64,000 nucleotides of DNA from Acanthopleura granulata (Eukaryota; Mollusca; Polyplacophora; Chitonida; Chitonidae): NCBI GenBank assembly GCA_016165875.1, contig JABBOT010000013.1, forward strand, positions 13,406,014-13,470,013. The letters run 5' to 3'. Both the position numbers and the translations under genes were made by a program. Under the pieces are notes generated by a model. That model saw only the letters and a list, made by a program, of their open reading frames with translations, was not told where the DNA came from and ran no database searches. This document shows, piece by piece, positions 10,570 to 21,967 of the stretch (the stretch's first letter is position 1; every line of letters starts with the position of its first letter).

Positions 10570-10755
10570 CTGCATAAAGTCACGAAAGCCACCTTGTTGG
10601 TGTACCCATTCCAGGTTTTTGAGAAGTACGGCTATAGGGTCCTGGGAGTTTTTGGCAATTTCCTTTCTAACGTCGTCCCAATCCATAAATTTAGTTATTT
10701 TGGTTAACTCCACAAGGTTTCAAGAATGTAGGGTAGTACAAACTTTATGGCACCT
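10570..10755 (-). pseudogene. CARD-like exon of a RIG-I-like receptor, frameshifted
   Basis: The minus strand encodes VLPYILETL, then after a one-base frame change VELTKITKFMDWDDVRKEIA and DPIAVLLKNLEWVHQQGGF, ending RDFMQ before a good donor (CAG|GTAAAT). The spacing of DDV, the P-x-A-x-x-L-L helix and the G-[GW]-F-R-x-F signature matches the first CARD of RIG-I/MDA5-type antiviral RNA sensors. A stop codon precedes the second frame, so the exon is broken, unless a short intron or sequencing error lies there. No helicase exons are visible. The duplicate at 38820-38965 is more decayed. The family call is from remembered pattern, not a search. Confidence 0.42.
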
Positions 10756-12427
10756 TTTGATCGAAGCGCTGACTGAGCAATTTTAAAAACGCCAGGGCTC
10801 CAAACCGTCACGATGACTGCATCAGGTGGACAAAGTTTCAATAACGTTGTAATTCTTTTCTTCAAATGGTTCGTTTCAAAGTACATTCGACAAACATAAA
10901 TCATTATGTGGATGTATACGCCTTTGGAAGGCAGAACTGTACCAGTCTATGTCTTTTGATTGGCAAAAACGGGGGGAAAAGTCACTAGCCTCAGTACAGT
11001 CAGAAAAGGCTCCCGTGTTCCAATGCTCCAAATACAATTTACACAATCAAAAGAAAAAAAAATCGAAAAAGTAATTCGAACTATTTACCTGGAGAGTGTT
11101 TTTGATTTTTTATACACTTTATGTCTTGATATATCCTGCATTTAAGTAACATTTTCATTTAAGCGCCGCCGATGGCGCAGTTGAAAAATTACCAAAATAT
11201 GGTGTAGCCAGGACGAAATCTCTCCTACTCGTGGAATAGTAAATTTATGTTTCCCTGAATTCACTTAGAAGAAATACTCCACAATTTTCATCGGATTATA
11301 TCAGATTTTATGTTTATTTAGTGGATTACTCCTATTTCATGATGGACGGGACCTGCCATTATAAAATAGAAATAAGACACCATCATCATTTCTAATATAA
11401 AAACGCAACAAAATGCATCTAACTTATCATTGTGATTAAACATAATAATACTGAATATTTTATAATAATTATAATTTAGGAAAGCCATGATTACTCGTGA
11501 AACAAAGGTAGAAATGCACAAGGACCTACCGTGTCGGACGATTCAGCAAAATAACTCTTCGTCACGCCTGTCCACTGTCCAATAAAGAAACCATCCATCT
11601 GTGTCACGATACGCACATGGTCTGTTTAAATAGTTTAAGTAAAATACCCCCCCCCCCAATTAACTTCAACGCAAGCTTAATACGTTTGCTTGTAAAGACT
11701 TTCTTTACTGACCGTGTCCACATAATATGATTCAATTCTGGGCCTCGTCACTTGAGAGAAAATGAAAATTGTTTTGTCTTCAGGAATGATTGGTTGATTT
11801 TAATGAGGTGCCTATTTGATTGTAATTTCATAAGTTAAATTGAGACGGCCGCCTATGAAATATAGAAGTCATCATCTGAAAGGCCATCGGTTGCAGATTG
11901 CAAAGATGGTTTTACAGGTTTTTTCTATAGAATAAATGCAATGCAAGGAAAGAATTGAGGTGGACATTTGTGGCCACAGGCTCAATGAACAGACTGAAAC
12001 ACATTGACGTCACAGATTCATTTTTGCTGCTAAACAGATTAAACCGGTTATATTTACAATTTAAACAGAGATATGGTACCACATGTATATCTGCATTTAT
12101 GTATTTTTGTAAAAAAAAATGAAGGAAATCATTAAGACAGTATTTGGATTGAGGACGAAATGACTTTGTATGTGATCACACTATGTTTGAAGTTGGTCTA
12201 ATCTTTTAACATTCATGATCCTTGTGTAGCTGTGGTGTTATGCCATACTTTGCTACGTCGTCACAGTCCAGTAAGCTTTAAGTTAACACGATTTCCCAAT
12301 CAGTGACACTATTCAAGATAATTCCAGATAAAATGGACATCGGAAAAATGACATTTTTTAAAAATTAAGAACATTTGGCGGAAGATAGAGGCGAGGTCAC
12401 GCATGAAAGTTTTCCACTGTTAAAACA

Positions 12428-12508
12428 GTGTTTGATTTATTTATTTAATTCGTGTTTTACACCGTACTCCAGAATATTTCATTTATAGGATGGCGGGCAT
12501 TAACGGAG
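12428..12508 (-). mobile_element. SINE-1 tail fragment
   Basis: In reverse: ATGCCCGCCATCCTATAAAT, GAAATATTCTGGAGTACGG and GTAAAACACG followed by AAATAAATAAAT, the 3' end of SINE-1. Confidence 0.7.
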
Positions 12509-12639
12509 TTAGTTTAAAACGTGAATAGCTCTCAGTAAATTTTGCTTGGAACTAACCTTCAAATCTTCTCCATAAACTTTTCAATGTCATTTGTCATGTT
12601 TCAACTTCATACAAAAGCTCAATGTTAACCAGACGTTCA

Positions 12640-13020
12640 GGTTAACCAAGTCTTAGCTTGCAGCACATGTCCAGCTTAAGCAAATCTCATAAAGAAGCAC
12701 ACGTCCATGTTAACCAAGTCTTAGCATAAGCACATGTCCACGTTAAGCCAATCTCAGTATGAAGCACACGTCCAGGTTAACCAAGTCTTAGCATAAGCAC
12801 ATGTCCACGTTAAGCCAATCTCAGTATGAAGCACACGTCCAGGTTAACCAAGTCTTAGCATAAGCACATGTCCACGTTAAGCCAATCTCAGTATGAAGCA
12901 TACGTCCAGGTTAATCAAGTCTTAGCACAAGCACATATCCTGGCTAAGCAAATCTCAGTATGAAGCAATTGTCCAGGTGGGGCAAATTTCCATGTGAAGC
13001 AGATGTCCAGTGATACACCT
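12640..13020 (+). repeat. 67-bp minisatellite
   Basis: Units begin with GTTAACCAAGTCTTAGCATA at 12709, 12776, 12843 and 12910, an exact 67-bp period. Each unit is a 33/34-bp dimer: AGCACATGTCCACGTTAAGC alternates with AGCACACGTCCAGGTTAACC. A diverged relative lies at 41230-41760 in the paired unit. Confidence 0.9.
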
Positions 13021-13129
13021 CCGTTGATGATGCAAACTTCCAGAGAAAGTCAAACTCCAACTGAAACACGTCTCCTAATAAAGCAAGCCTCATGATGAAA
13101 CATATCATAGCCACCAGATTGATGGGTGG

Positions 13130-13255
13130 AGGAAACTGGATGGATTGGGTGAAGGAAATCGGTTAGATGCCCAAGAAAACCCAACAGACGCCCAAGGAAA
13201 CTGGGCAGATGCCCGAAGAAACCGGATAGATGCTCGAAGAAACCATGGCACTTAA
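13130..13255 (+). repeat. short GATGCCC/GAAGAAAC repeat
   Basis: Four or five degenerate units of about 27 bp containing AGATGCCCAAGAAAAC-like and AGATGCTCGAAGAAACC-like strings. Confidence 0.65.
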
Positions 13256-14620
13256 CCATGCGCGTGTTAAATCTCCTGTACAACACCCCCAAAACGGGAA
13301 ACCCTGTTAGTTAAGGGCTTGCGATGTCCATTGGCGACAACTGACAGAGACAACTGAGTCGCAGGGTGGGGAGCGCATCTCTAAGGCCTATTAGGCCTGT
13401 CTCTTTCTGTGATCAATCGGATTTCGCCTTGATTAGGTTCAAATCCGTCAAAGGTTCTTTTAATGTTTTTCAGAAATGTATTTCTCAAAGGAAAAGACAC
13501 AAACACCCCGTACAACACTCAGCGACATTCCGAATTAATCGATGCCACCTCGCACTTTAATAAGGTCAATGGCCCGCGTAAGAAGATAGGATGTCCGTTA
13601 TTTGACCGATTGACCTACAGACCGACCGACCAACCCTCAAAACATCAACCAGAACATACAAACAATTACGTACATAGAGCCGTTTGAAGCAACTAAAAGT
13701 GGGCATTCAGGACTTGTTGCGCACAAGAGACGATTCCTTAAAATTGTGGTTGCGCAAACAGTAAGAATATTACATTATGGGAAGAAGGGGTTCTTCATAC
13801 TACAGTACAAAAATGTAACATTTTTTACTCCACCATGGAACCTTTAAGAAAAATAAATCATTTGTCCCTGACCGCCTTAACTTTTTATTACAGCATGAAT
13901 GGTAAAAAACATTTGGCCTTGATACGCTTAACTGAGCATTCATTTACCCCAACCACCAGTGTTCTCTCGGACTTTTTCTAATGCCTTAAAGATACACTTT
14001 TCTGGAGTTTCATTGTGAACCACTTTGTATGGCTCGACATGCACAGATGATGTTTAATATATCTCTAGACGCACGAGCTAGTAAAAAGCTAATTGATTTG
14101 CTCAAGCTTGACCAAATGCTAATGTAAATATGTATTTTGTGCGCGTAGGTGGGAATGGTCACTTCGCAGCCTGCATACCCCTAGCATAATTAAACACAAG
14201 GCTAAATGATGATATATCGGACTACGTATAAATTAGCATTTGCATCTCTTAGAGACAGCGGATAGGTTGATAACTGTGGTGTATATTAATTAAAGGACTT
14301 CATCAACTGCCTTTTATGAACACGCCCATGACGTTTTTTCTTTCGGTAGGGTAAAGTTTTCCCTAACTGAATTTACACTTCACCCCTCCGAGCAAATAAC
14401 GTGGATTTGTCTTTTTAGTTTGGTTTCCATATTAAATCATTTCTCAGAAAGTGTCCATATAGACTCACTTCTTAATGGCCAAAGTGCACTGCTGCAGGGT
14501 GGCAGATGTATGTCTGCCTTTTGTACAAGAAACTTATTTTTCTTCTTTAAATTTAAATTGTTTGCTCTTCCAAGGACAGTTAGGTACGGATGTTTGATTT
14601 CATTTAAGGCAGCGTGGCCG
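13256..14620. other. no gene recognised
   Basis: Several short frames (13366-13687 plus, 14420-14698 plus, 14437-14661 minus) lack motifs and splice context. Nothing else stands out. Confidence 0.4.
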
Positions 14621-14624
14621 GATT

Positions 14625-15060
14625 TCATCGGTAAGGTGCGACCATTTGCTAACTTCCACACTGTTTTCGCTGCTCTGGTTTTACTCTCTTTTCTGTAGTC
14701 TTATATTGTATTCCTGCATAAACCGGGATTCTGCTAGTGGACTAAACATCCCCAAGACCTGATCCCTTTGCATTGTTTTCATGTTATTGTGGATAAATGT
14801 GTTAAATGAGATAACAACATAGCACTTTGAGTAATTCTACACCAGTGACGTCTAATAAATTGCATTTATTATCACTGTAATTTTTTTGTACCCAATTCTG
14901 CTCAAGCCATGGTGATAGGGGTAGGATAAGTTGTTACTTTTTGAACACTTACATGAATAGTTAGAATAAAACCATAACTGAGATAAAGGGACAGGTGAGT
15001 AGATTTCACCTTTAACGTGTGACTATTTACCAACTTTCACACTATGTTATATTCAGTAAT
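14625..15060 (-). mobile_element. dispersed repeat family S, inverted copy or two joined copies
   Basis: Contains GTGGCCGGATTTCATCGG, GCTCTGGTTTTACTCTC, CATAAACCGGGATTCTGC and ACCAGTGACGTCTAATAAAT, the reverse of family S, then a second partial set (GAATAGTTAGAATAAAACC). A similar extended version lies at 50165-50600. Confidence 0.55.
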
Positions 15061-16239
15061 TGTAGACCAGTGACGTCTACTTCATAGTATTTAACTGCAT
15101 GCTCTGAACTTTTGCTAGCATTGCTATTATTTATGCATTGCTATGATTTATGCTTTTACACAAAACATTTACAAGAGGTCCACCATCACCGGTTGCGTCT
15201 ATCCATTAGTCCACTGCGACACGGCGTCGTTGTTCTGGTTTTACTCTCTGTTTATTTCGACACCGTAGCATGTTATAACATACAGTTGTTGTCAGCTACC
15301 TATTCCCTTGGCGTTTGGCTGTTTAATAGATGTTTAACGCCAAACGCAATAGTTTTCTACCAATGCTAGAAGTTTAATGGCTTCATGGAAGAAAATGGGC
15401 TGCCCGAGGTAAACCGCCAATCTTTAGCGAACATACTCTTGACTTCCACGCCATATATTGGTGAAGGAAAAGTGTTCGTCGACGAAAATTAAGTCTGCGC
15501 AAATTGCGGACTAAGCACGGTTGACCAACAAGAGCTCACCAGATTTACAAATTTTGTGTCCAAATCCGGAACTGAACCTAAACATCTTCTGCGTCCTCGT
15601 TAGGACTAGGGCACCTTTTTGTTCTAGAAAAATATGTTTATTTAAAGGAATAGGTTACATCAACCAAAGGCAGGTACATCTTTTTATTAAAATAAAGCAA
15701 ATACTACTCACTATATCAAGGTACTATCGCGCAGTCATCGAGAGAAACTATGTACAATACACACTTTTCTATGGTAAATTTATGGCAGTAGTACCTGGGT
15801 TGTCAATTTTTACGTAAGGGTTCAAAAGGAGGACCCGGCTTTTAAAATATTGTCAGGTTGGACTCCAGTGAACTGCAGACTCTAAAATGCTGTTTCCTAA
15901 CAATGATGTAAAAATAACTTTAGGACGAACAGTTTCTGATTTTGTGAATGGCAATCGGACGCCTTACTCACTGAGATACACTTATTTGTTTTATTTATTG
16001 AATAAAAAAAAATCCAAAGTAATTTTTTTATTCTTTTATTTATTTGATTGCTGCTTAACGCCAAAATAATTTTCTCTTTCACGATGCTGGTCATTTTTAT
16101 GAGTGAACGAACTTTCGAAACATATGACGTAGAGATATGCACACCATATTGGTGGAAGGAATGTGGTGACATGACGTTGGACTCTCGTACGAGCCTATTC
16201 GCTCGTTTACAGTAATCAAGCAGTGAGGGCGAGGAAATC
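15061..16239. other. no gene; contains block shared with 42770-42930
   Basis: GTGTTCGTCGACGAAAATTAAG and following sequence near 15470-15560 match GCATTCGTCGACGAAATTAA near 42865, supporting colinearity of the two duplicated units. No exon is visible. Confidence 0.5.
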
Positions 16240-16322
16240 TACAAATCCTGTCGAAAGACGGGTTTGAACCCGCGCCCTGATGTATGTCCAAACGACTGAA
16301 AGACAACCACCGCTATAAACCA
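16240..16322 (-). repeat. tRNA-like relic
   Basis: In reverse the sequence holds CGCGGGTTCAAACCCG, a T-arm/B-box with its stem, preceded by a poor D-arm. No closed acceptor stem. Another tRNA-like block lies at the corresponding place in the paired unit (42943-43014). Confidence 0.4.
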
Positions 16323-16374
16323 TTAGACTCCAACTTGACTTGGATATTGAGTGTCACGAGATATAACGGAACCG

Positions 16375-16520
16375 ACGACGACGATGATTGTGATGACGAT
16401 GAGGAAGATGATGAAGATGATGAAGATGAAGACAATGATAAAAAGGGCTTGCGATGTTCACTGAAGACGAAAAAAAAAAAGAAAAAAAAAGAAACAATCT
16501 CTCTCTCTCTCTCTCTCTAG
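16375..16520 (+). repeat. GAT/GAC-rich, A-rich and (CT)n simple repeats
   Basis: GACGATGATG-type triplets run to about 16440, an A/AAAG run to 16493, then (TC)n to 16518. The acidic 78-codon frame across it is a by-product. Confidence 0.85.
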
Positions 16521-17605
16521 ATATAAATATATATACGTAGCATACCGATATGAGACGGACACCATGCTATAAGTATACGTCGTTATAGTGGACGTATGCT
16601 TTTCTAGATAATCAGAAAAAAAATACAATAACCGGAGAAACAAAACATATCCTTGGAATATTTGTAGAGTCACAGACCGTGATAAAAACATTAGCATATA
16701 CAGCATGCAAAACTGTGTCTCACTCAATTATGCCTGGTCGAGTGAACATCGTAAAATAGGGATTGATCAGAGAGCATATTCAACTTCTTGGCCAAAGACA
16801 ATAAGCTTTATTACTCACCGTTAGTTTTGTGAGCTCAACTCGTATTGCTAACCGTTACTAATACGCGCAATACAGTTTTAGTACAGTGCACTGTCTTAAT
16901 GCGCTGACGTTTTAAATGCCCTTCAGTTTTTATGTAATTAAAATGTTATGTGACCGAATGCATACAAGCGGGTAATTGTTTATCTTTTTGTAAACCTTTT
17001 CTCTCTTTATCATCTGTCAGTGGAGTGAAAAAAAAAACTTCAGAAATCCACAGTGGACGAACAATCGCATTCTCGCGAGAACTTCTATAGACTAGACCGA
17101 AAAACCTCTCACACGCAAATTACGAGCCATTGGAGCATTGATATTCGCAACAAAAAAGGAGGCAGCAATTTGAAAGCTGCCAAAAAAATCATAATCCTGG
17201 CTTGAAGGTACCCTCAGATTTGCACGTGGAACGAAAGTAAACGATATATCAGTGACGTAGTCCCGACACTCAGAGGTGTGAAATCAAAACATATGCAATC
17301 GTTGCATTCTAAATTTTGTCTGTGATTCTAAATCCCATGATGCTGGCTCGTGAACGAGTGACCTCTGAAACGAGTCCAACAGAACAAAATAGCTCATATG
17401 TATCTTACAGCTTATATCTCGACGTAGGATTAGTTCTACATTAGAATGACTGGACGAAGTAGATTCGGATCTTTAACAGTGTTTGTGGTTAAAATTTCAG
17501 AAAAATTAGAAAAAACCCACTGAATTTAGCCTGAGACAAGCATTCGTAAAAACTACAAAAAGGACGTTGTCGAAGTTTAAAAAACAAAAGCGGAAGAGAG
17601 CACTA
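16521..17605. other. no gene or known repeat seen
   Basis: AT-rich sequence with frequent stops in all frames. Confidence 0.4.
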
Positions 17606-17609
17606 TCGC

Positions 17610-17850
17610 GTTATTGATTTTTTTCCTCCGCCAAGAACATTCATTACGCCTTTTCGTTATCATTGAAAACTCTTTGCATGAATCCTTCCTGATCTTTGTA
17701 TTTCATATATTTCTTAGTTCTGGTGGTTTGTGTTATTTGTCGTTTTTGGAAACTGGTCTTACGATTATTGACCCGGACTGCCCACTTTGGCTGATGGCTG
17801 GTATACAAATGTCGGTTTCGACGCCTAGGTTATGTTGCCATTACGTCCTC
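17610..17850 (+). mobile_element. repeat family R, longest copy
   Basis: Runs from TTTGCATGAATCCTTCCTGA through CTTAGTTCTGGTGGTTTGTG, GGAAACTGGTCTTACGATTA and GACCCGGACTGCCC to TTTCGACGCCTAGGTT. Together with the inverted copies at 37495 and 54480 it defines a family of about 230 bp. Confidence 0.65.
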
Positions 17851-18450
17851 ATCAAGAAGTTGTGACCAGTTAACCTAACTTAAATCCACTACTTGAGGTA
17901 AAGGATAGACATGCACAATTCAAGCAATGTGTTCAAGATTTTCCTGCGTATAGAAGAGTGCTAGAAACATTGATTAGACAACACTGCAAACAAAGACAGT
18001 ATAGGTTGTTGACAAACTATAAATTTCTCAACTGTTATTTTACCCCAAATTAAAATATATCAGATTTTTTTCTGATTTGTTTAGAAGTGAAATGCCAGGG
18101 TTACCGCCCTTCTACCCCTCTGAGGTTAGTTGAAAAAGGTGCTACTATTACAGTTCAAGGCACAACAGATAAAATATGGTGATCATGCTTGATTGAATTT
18201 TTGATATGTTGTAGAGAAAAGTCCACGCTGCATATAGTGGTATGAGTTAGAGGACACATATGTTTGGAGTTGAAGTTCAGTACATTCGTACAGTGAAAAG
18301 ATACACTGGCACTGATTAGGTAGCCATTTGGTAAGATTTTTTCCACGTTTTAGTTTGCCCAGACTTTAATGGATAAGCTATCTCTACACATGTGACCAAT
18401 TGTGCATTTGAAATTTGAAACCATGAATATATGATATAACAAACTACATC
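17851..18450. other. no gene seen
   Basis: Unique AT-rich sequence; only short frames without motifs. Confidence 0.4.
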
Positions 18451-18454
18451 ATAG

Positions 18455-18560
18455 AGAGTAATACCGGAGCAGCGACGTACGACAGTATGATAGTTGACAA
18501 ATGATCACACGTTGTGATGGTGATATCCAGCCTTTTGTCAGTTTGTCGCAGTTAGGGTTC
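18455..18560 (+). mobile_element. family S fragment
   Basis: AGAGTAATACCGGAGCAGCG, GACAGTATGATAGTTGACAA and TCAGTTTGTCGCAGTTAGGG match the left third of family S. Confidence 0.55.
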
Positions 18561-18605
18561 ATCATGTCATTATTCAACACAACATATTTGGATGGTGGTG
18601 TTTAT

Positions 18606-18802
18606 GAACATATTTACTTATTTATTTATTTATTTGATTGGGGATTTATGCCGTACTAAATATTTCACTTATAAGACGGCGGTCAGCATTATGGTGAGAA
18701 GAAACCGGGCAGAGCCCATTGAAAACTTACGACCATCTGCTGATTGCTGGACCGCTTTCCCCCGTACGACCGGAGAGGAAGGCAGCGTGAGCTCAACTTG
18801 GT
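18606..18802 (-). mobile_element. SINE-1 copy
   Basis: Begins on the plus strand with TTTATTTATTTATTTG and GGGGATTTATGCCGTACTAA, then GGCGGTCAGCATTATGGTGA, ACGACCATCTGC and ACGACCGGAGAGGAAGGCAG. The tRNA-like head is cut short after GAGCTCAACTTGG. Confidence 0.75.
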
Positions 18803-19301
18803 TAATGTTTACAGAGTACCCACTTTAGCAAATGCATTAAACGGTACATCAAACGTTTGGTTTTTATGTCTTTAATATGTACTTTAGGATATGTATTACC
18901 ACATAAAAGTAAAAAAAAAAGCTTCTCAGTTTTTTTCTTAGAGCCGAAAAATAGATTTAACCCACTATTTCCTCGAGGGCCTAGGGGTCAGTCCAGCAAT
19001 TAATAATCTACAGTCGTGACGTCAGCGATGATGACTGTCAAGACAGTTCTGTGGGAGAATAACGACAACGAATTGTTAGCTTAAGCTGGTGTCCCTTATC
19101 CAGCAAAGTCATCGTTGACGTAATTTCGGAAAATTTCAGCCCACTGATAGAAAAAATGTAGGGTTATTAGGAAATATGAAATATGGCTCATGATGAATTT
19201 TTAAAATTTTAGTGCTCCTTTTGCTCTATATACATGTTTCTGTTTAGTGCTATCTTGTGTAAGGATAGTTCGCCAGCAAACTTTCCCGCGGGCTTTACCT
19301 G
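18803..19301. other. no gene seen
   Basis: Unique sequence without motif-bearing frames. Confidence 0.35.
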
Positions 19302-19373
19302 GGCTCTCCGCGGTTTCCTCCCAACATAATGCTGGCGGCCGTCGTGAAAGTTAAACTCCAATCAAATAAATGA
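19302..19373 (+). mobile_element. SINE-1 tail fragment
   Basis: GCGGTTTCCTCCCAACATAA and TGGCGGCCGTCGTGAAAGTT, then CTCCAATCAAATAAATGA. Head absent; followed by AATAAATA-type tract to about 19440. Confidence 0.65.
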
Positions 19374-19499
19374 ACAAATCAATAAATAAATTAGCCAATA
19401 AATGAAACATTCAATTAATAAATAAATCAGTCAGTAAATAACTTAATAAATAACTCAATGAACAAGGATACTATATTCAAACGAGAAAGCTGGGTGATA

Positions 19500-19608
19500 A
19501 ATATGGTCGTGGATTTCCTCCGGGCTTCCTCCCACACCAATGCTGGTGGCCGTCGTATAAGTGAAATATTCTTGAGTACGACGTAAAACCCCAATCAACT
19601 AAATAAAT
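19500..19608 (+). mobile_element. SINE-1 tail fragment
   Basis: GGTCGTGGATTTCCTCCGGG, GCCGTCGTATAAGTGAAATA, TTCTTGAGTACGACGTAAAA and AACTAAATAAATAAA. Head absent. Confidence 0.7.
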
Positions 19609-19659
19609 AAATCAAGCCGAGAAACAATAAAGTATTTGTGAAAAAAATTTTTTTTTCCA

Positions 19660-20058
19660 GCATCTATCTCTCTTTATTAAACACGTCTGAACTTTCAAAC
19701 TCTTACATGAAGGATTCAGTGGACCCAAACAAGCTGATCGCTTTTTAATTCAGCAGTAACTGTAAATGTGATATCTGATGTGTGTAAATACCAAACGACG
19801 ACCGCATGGAAAAAATAGAGAATGTCGACATTTTATCGCTGACCCTAATTCCCATATAGAAAACACCATATAGAAATGAAGGATCGAACTTAAAGAAGCT
19901 TATTTAGCCTGTCCTAGACAGGAACGTGCGTGGCATAGCAACACCTAGCGAAAGCCCTACTGGACACTGTGCTTCGTAGTACGTAGGCCTAATGTCCTGC
20001 GCAGTTATCGGCCGGTCAAGAGCGTCCCCCACGCAATCGGGAGATCCAGGTTCAAAGC
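19660..20058. other. left-unit block matching 43560-43860
   Basis: ACCGCATGGAAAAAATAGAG at 19801 pairs with ACCGCATGGAAAGAATAGAT near 43720, and flanking sequence aligns for over 200 bases. No gene visible. Confidence 0.65.
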
Positions 20059-20059
20059 A

Positions 20060-20330
20060 GGGTGGGGTCCGCGGTAATGTACACGTAGAAGTTATGTGTC
20101 CATGTGTGTAATGTACCGGGCACCAAACATCAACAACCACCGGTGATGTAACGGACACCAAAAAACAAGAATCATCGGTAATGTACATGTAGTAGTTTTG
20201 CGTCCATATGTGTAATGTACCGGACACCACACAGCAACAATCAGTGGTAATGTACATGTAAAAGTTATGCTTCGATGTGTGTAATGTAACAGCACGAACA
20301 CTGGTAATGTAGAATTTTATATATATAAAT
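20060..20330 (+). repeat. ~68-bp minisatellite
   Basis: About four units containing GTGTAATGTACCGGACACC, CAACAATCAGTGGTAATGTA and CATGTAGAAGTTATG. Related units lie at 20590-20820 and 44390-44700. The 163-codon minus-strand frame across it is a repeat by-product. Confidence 0.75.
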
Positions 20331-20469
20331 ACAGTGTGTTTCCAGGGCGAGGCTGCCATCACAGGAACATCATGTCGAGACACTCGACGAATCACATAAG
20401 ACTGACACCAGTCCGAAGAGTTCTGTTTCCTTGCTCTTACCTCTCAGTGTTTACCGTCAAATGATGCAG

Positions 20470-20580
20470 CAATAAGTACCATTTTCAAAATCTTTGACAT
20501 GACCCCCACCCAGGAGAGATTCCGAATTTCCCCACTCCGAGGCGGATGCTCTAATCACCAGGCCACCGAGGGGAACCGCT
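20470..20580 (-). repeat. tRNA-derived SINE fragment (SINE-3)
   Basis: In reverse: CCTCGGTGGCCTGGTGATTA (A-box-like), GAGCATCCGCC, then TTTTGAAAATGGTACTTATT. Shares the AATGGTAC segment with the element at 75-200. Confidence 0.6.
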
Positions 20581-20589
20581 GTTTGTAAT

Positions 20590-20820
20590 GTTTCGCACAC
20601 CTAACAGGTCATGTAGAATCATGTAGCAATATTCAGAAGTAATGTAGATATTGGGCCCCGCTGTATCTAATATGCCGCACACCGAAAAGCAACAATTAGC
20701 CGTAATTCATACCATGACTGTCGCTGTGTGTAATGTGCCGCACACCGAACAGAAAAAAATCAGCGGTGATGAAGACATTGGCTGTCGGTGTGTGTTATGT
20801 GCTACACACGAAATGGCATA
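20590..20820 (+). repeat. minisatellite related to 20060-20330
   Basis: Units contain AATGTGCCGCACACCGAACAG and GTCGGTGTGT. The same string type occurs at 44390-44700, the end of recognisable homology between the two duplicated units. Confidence 0.65.
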
Positions 20821-21182
20821 AAACGCCAAAAAAAAAAAAAAAATAAAAATAAAGTACACATGGGGATTTTTGTTCATTTTAGGGCATTTTAGATTAGGTT
20901 TATGTCTGCGTACACGTAGAGCTTTCTTGAGGAAAATATTGGAGTAGTGGTAAGGCTGATCACAACCATTGATGTCGGTTAAAATTACCTCACGGAGATT
21001 AGGTGGATCAGGACCACTGACGGTTTCTGACAGACATATAACAGGCGGAGAGATATGATTGCCTTCATGACTGTACCCAAATCTAAAAAAAAATGTACGG
21101 TTTCTTGGTCAACCAGCCTGGATTAAACCAGCGCATGCGTCAAGCAAGGAAGACATACGCACATCTTCACGTTATGCAGGTA

Positions 21183-21215
21183 ACAAAAAAAAAAAAAAAA
21201 AAAAAAAAAAACCAA
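21183..21215 (+). repeat. poly-A tract
   Basis: A run of about 27 A residues followed by CCAAGGG and further A/C-rich sequence. Confidence 0.9.
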
Positions 21216-21344
21216 GGGAAAAAAACCCCCCAAAACAACAACAGAAAACATAACAATTATTCTAAAAAAAATCTATTATTTATTTTCCCAAAACAGAATA
21301 CATTAATTATCTAAGAGTTTGGAAAGCTTCTCCATGGATGTGTG

Positions 21345-21895
21345 TGTTCAAGCCACCACCATTTTACGTGTGAGTGTTTTGGTAAGTCAACTAGCTGCTT
21401 CACACGTGTCACCACCATTTTATGTGTGAGTGTTGTGGTAAATCAACTAAATGCCTCACACGTGTCACCACCAATTTCTGTGTCAGTGTTGTGGTAAATC
21501 AGCTGATCACTTCACACGTGTAACCACTATTTTCTGTTTCAATGTTGTGGTAAATCAATTAGCTATTTTTCACGTATCATCACCATTATCTGTGTCAGTG
21601 TTGTGGTAAATCAACTGATTACTTCACACGTGTTACCATTTATTTCTGTGTCAGTGTTGTGGTAAATCAACTGATTTCTTCACACCTATTACCATGGATT
21701 TCTGTGTCAGTGTTGTGGTAAATCAACTGATTACTTCACATGTGTTACCGTGGATTTCTGTGTCAGTGTTGTGGTAAATCAACTGATTACTTCACACGTG
21801 TTACCATGGATCTCTGTGTCAGTGTTGTGGTAAATCAACTGAGCACTTCACACTTGTCGACACTATTTTCTCTGTCAGTATTGTGGTATGGGCCA
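21345..21895 (+). repeat. 56-bp minisatellite with CACGTG core
   Basis: GTTGTGGTAAATCAACTGAT recurs at 21432, 21488, 21544, 21600, 21656, 21712, 21768 and 21824, an exact 56-bp period, about ten units. Most units carry TCACACGTGT, holding the palindrome CACGTG. The array ends about 75 bp beyond the stop codon of gene B, so it may lie in its 3' untranslated region. Confidence 0.92.
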
Positions 21896-21967
21896 TCCCC
21901 AGAATTCTGGAAGTTTAAGAATCCAATTTACGCTAATTCCAGTAAGGACAATAGAATTACAACCCTC

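Larger units (their letters stand above)
9000..13020. other. left-unit segment D1 of the ~25-kb duplication
   Basis: Blocks here match 36060-41770 in the same order: ACTCTAGAGCAAA near 9050/36105, TTAATTGCAAT near 9860/37740, TTAACTTGTGGCATTATTCC near 10310/38635, GATGGC near 11170/39790, and CATTGACGTCACAGATTC near 12003/40897. Apart from the CARD-like fragment no gene is recognisable. Confidence 0.75.

Noticed and set aside
10448..10786. 112-codon plus-strand frame over the CARD-like exon
   Set aside because: Shadow of the minus-strand coding pattern; the minus strand has the donor site and the family-like residues.
16284..16520. Acidic D/E/K frame on the plus strand
   Set aside because: Produced by GAT/GAC, A-rich and CT simple repeats.
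19904..20395. 163-codon minus-strand frame
   Set aside because: Most of it is translation of the ~68-bp minisatellite; no family motif.
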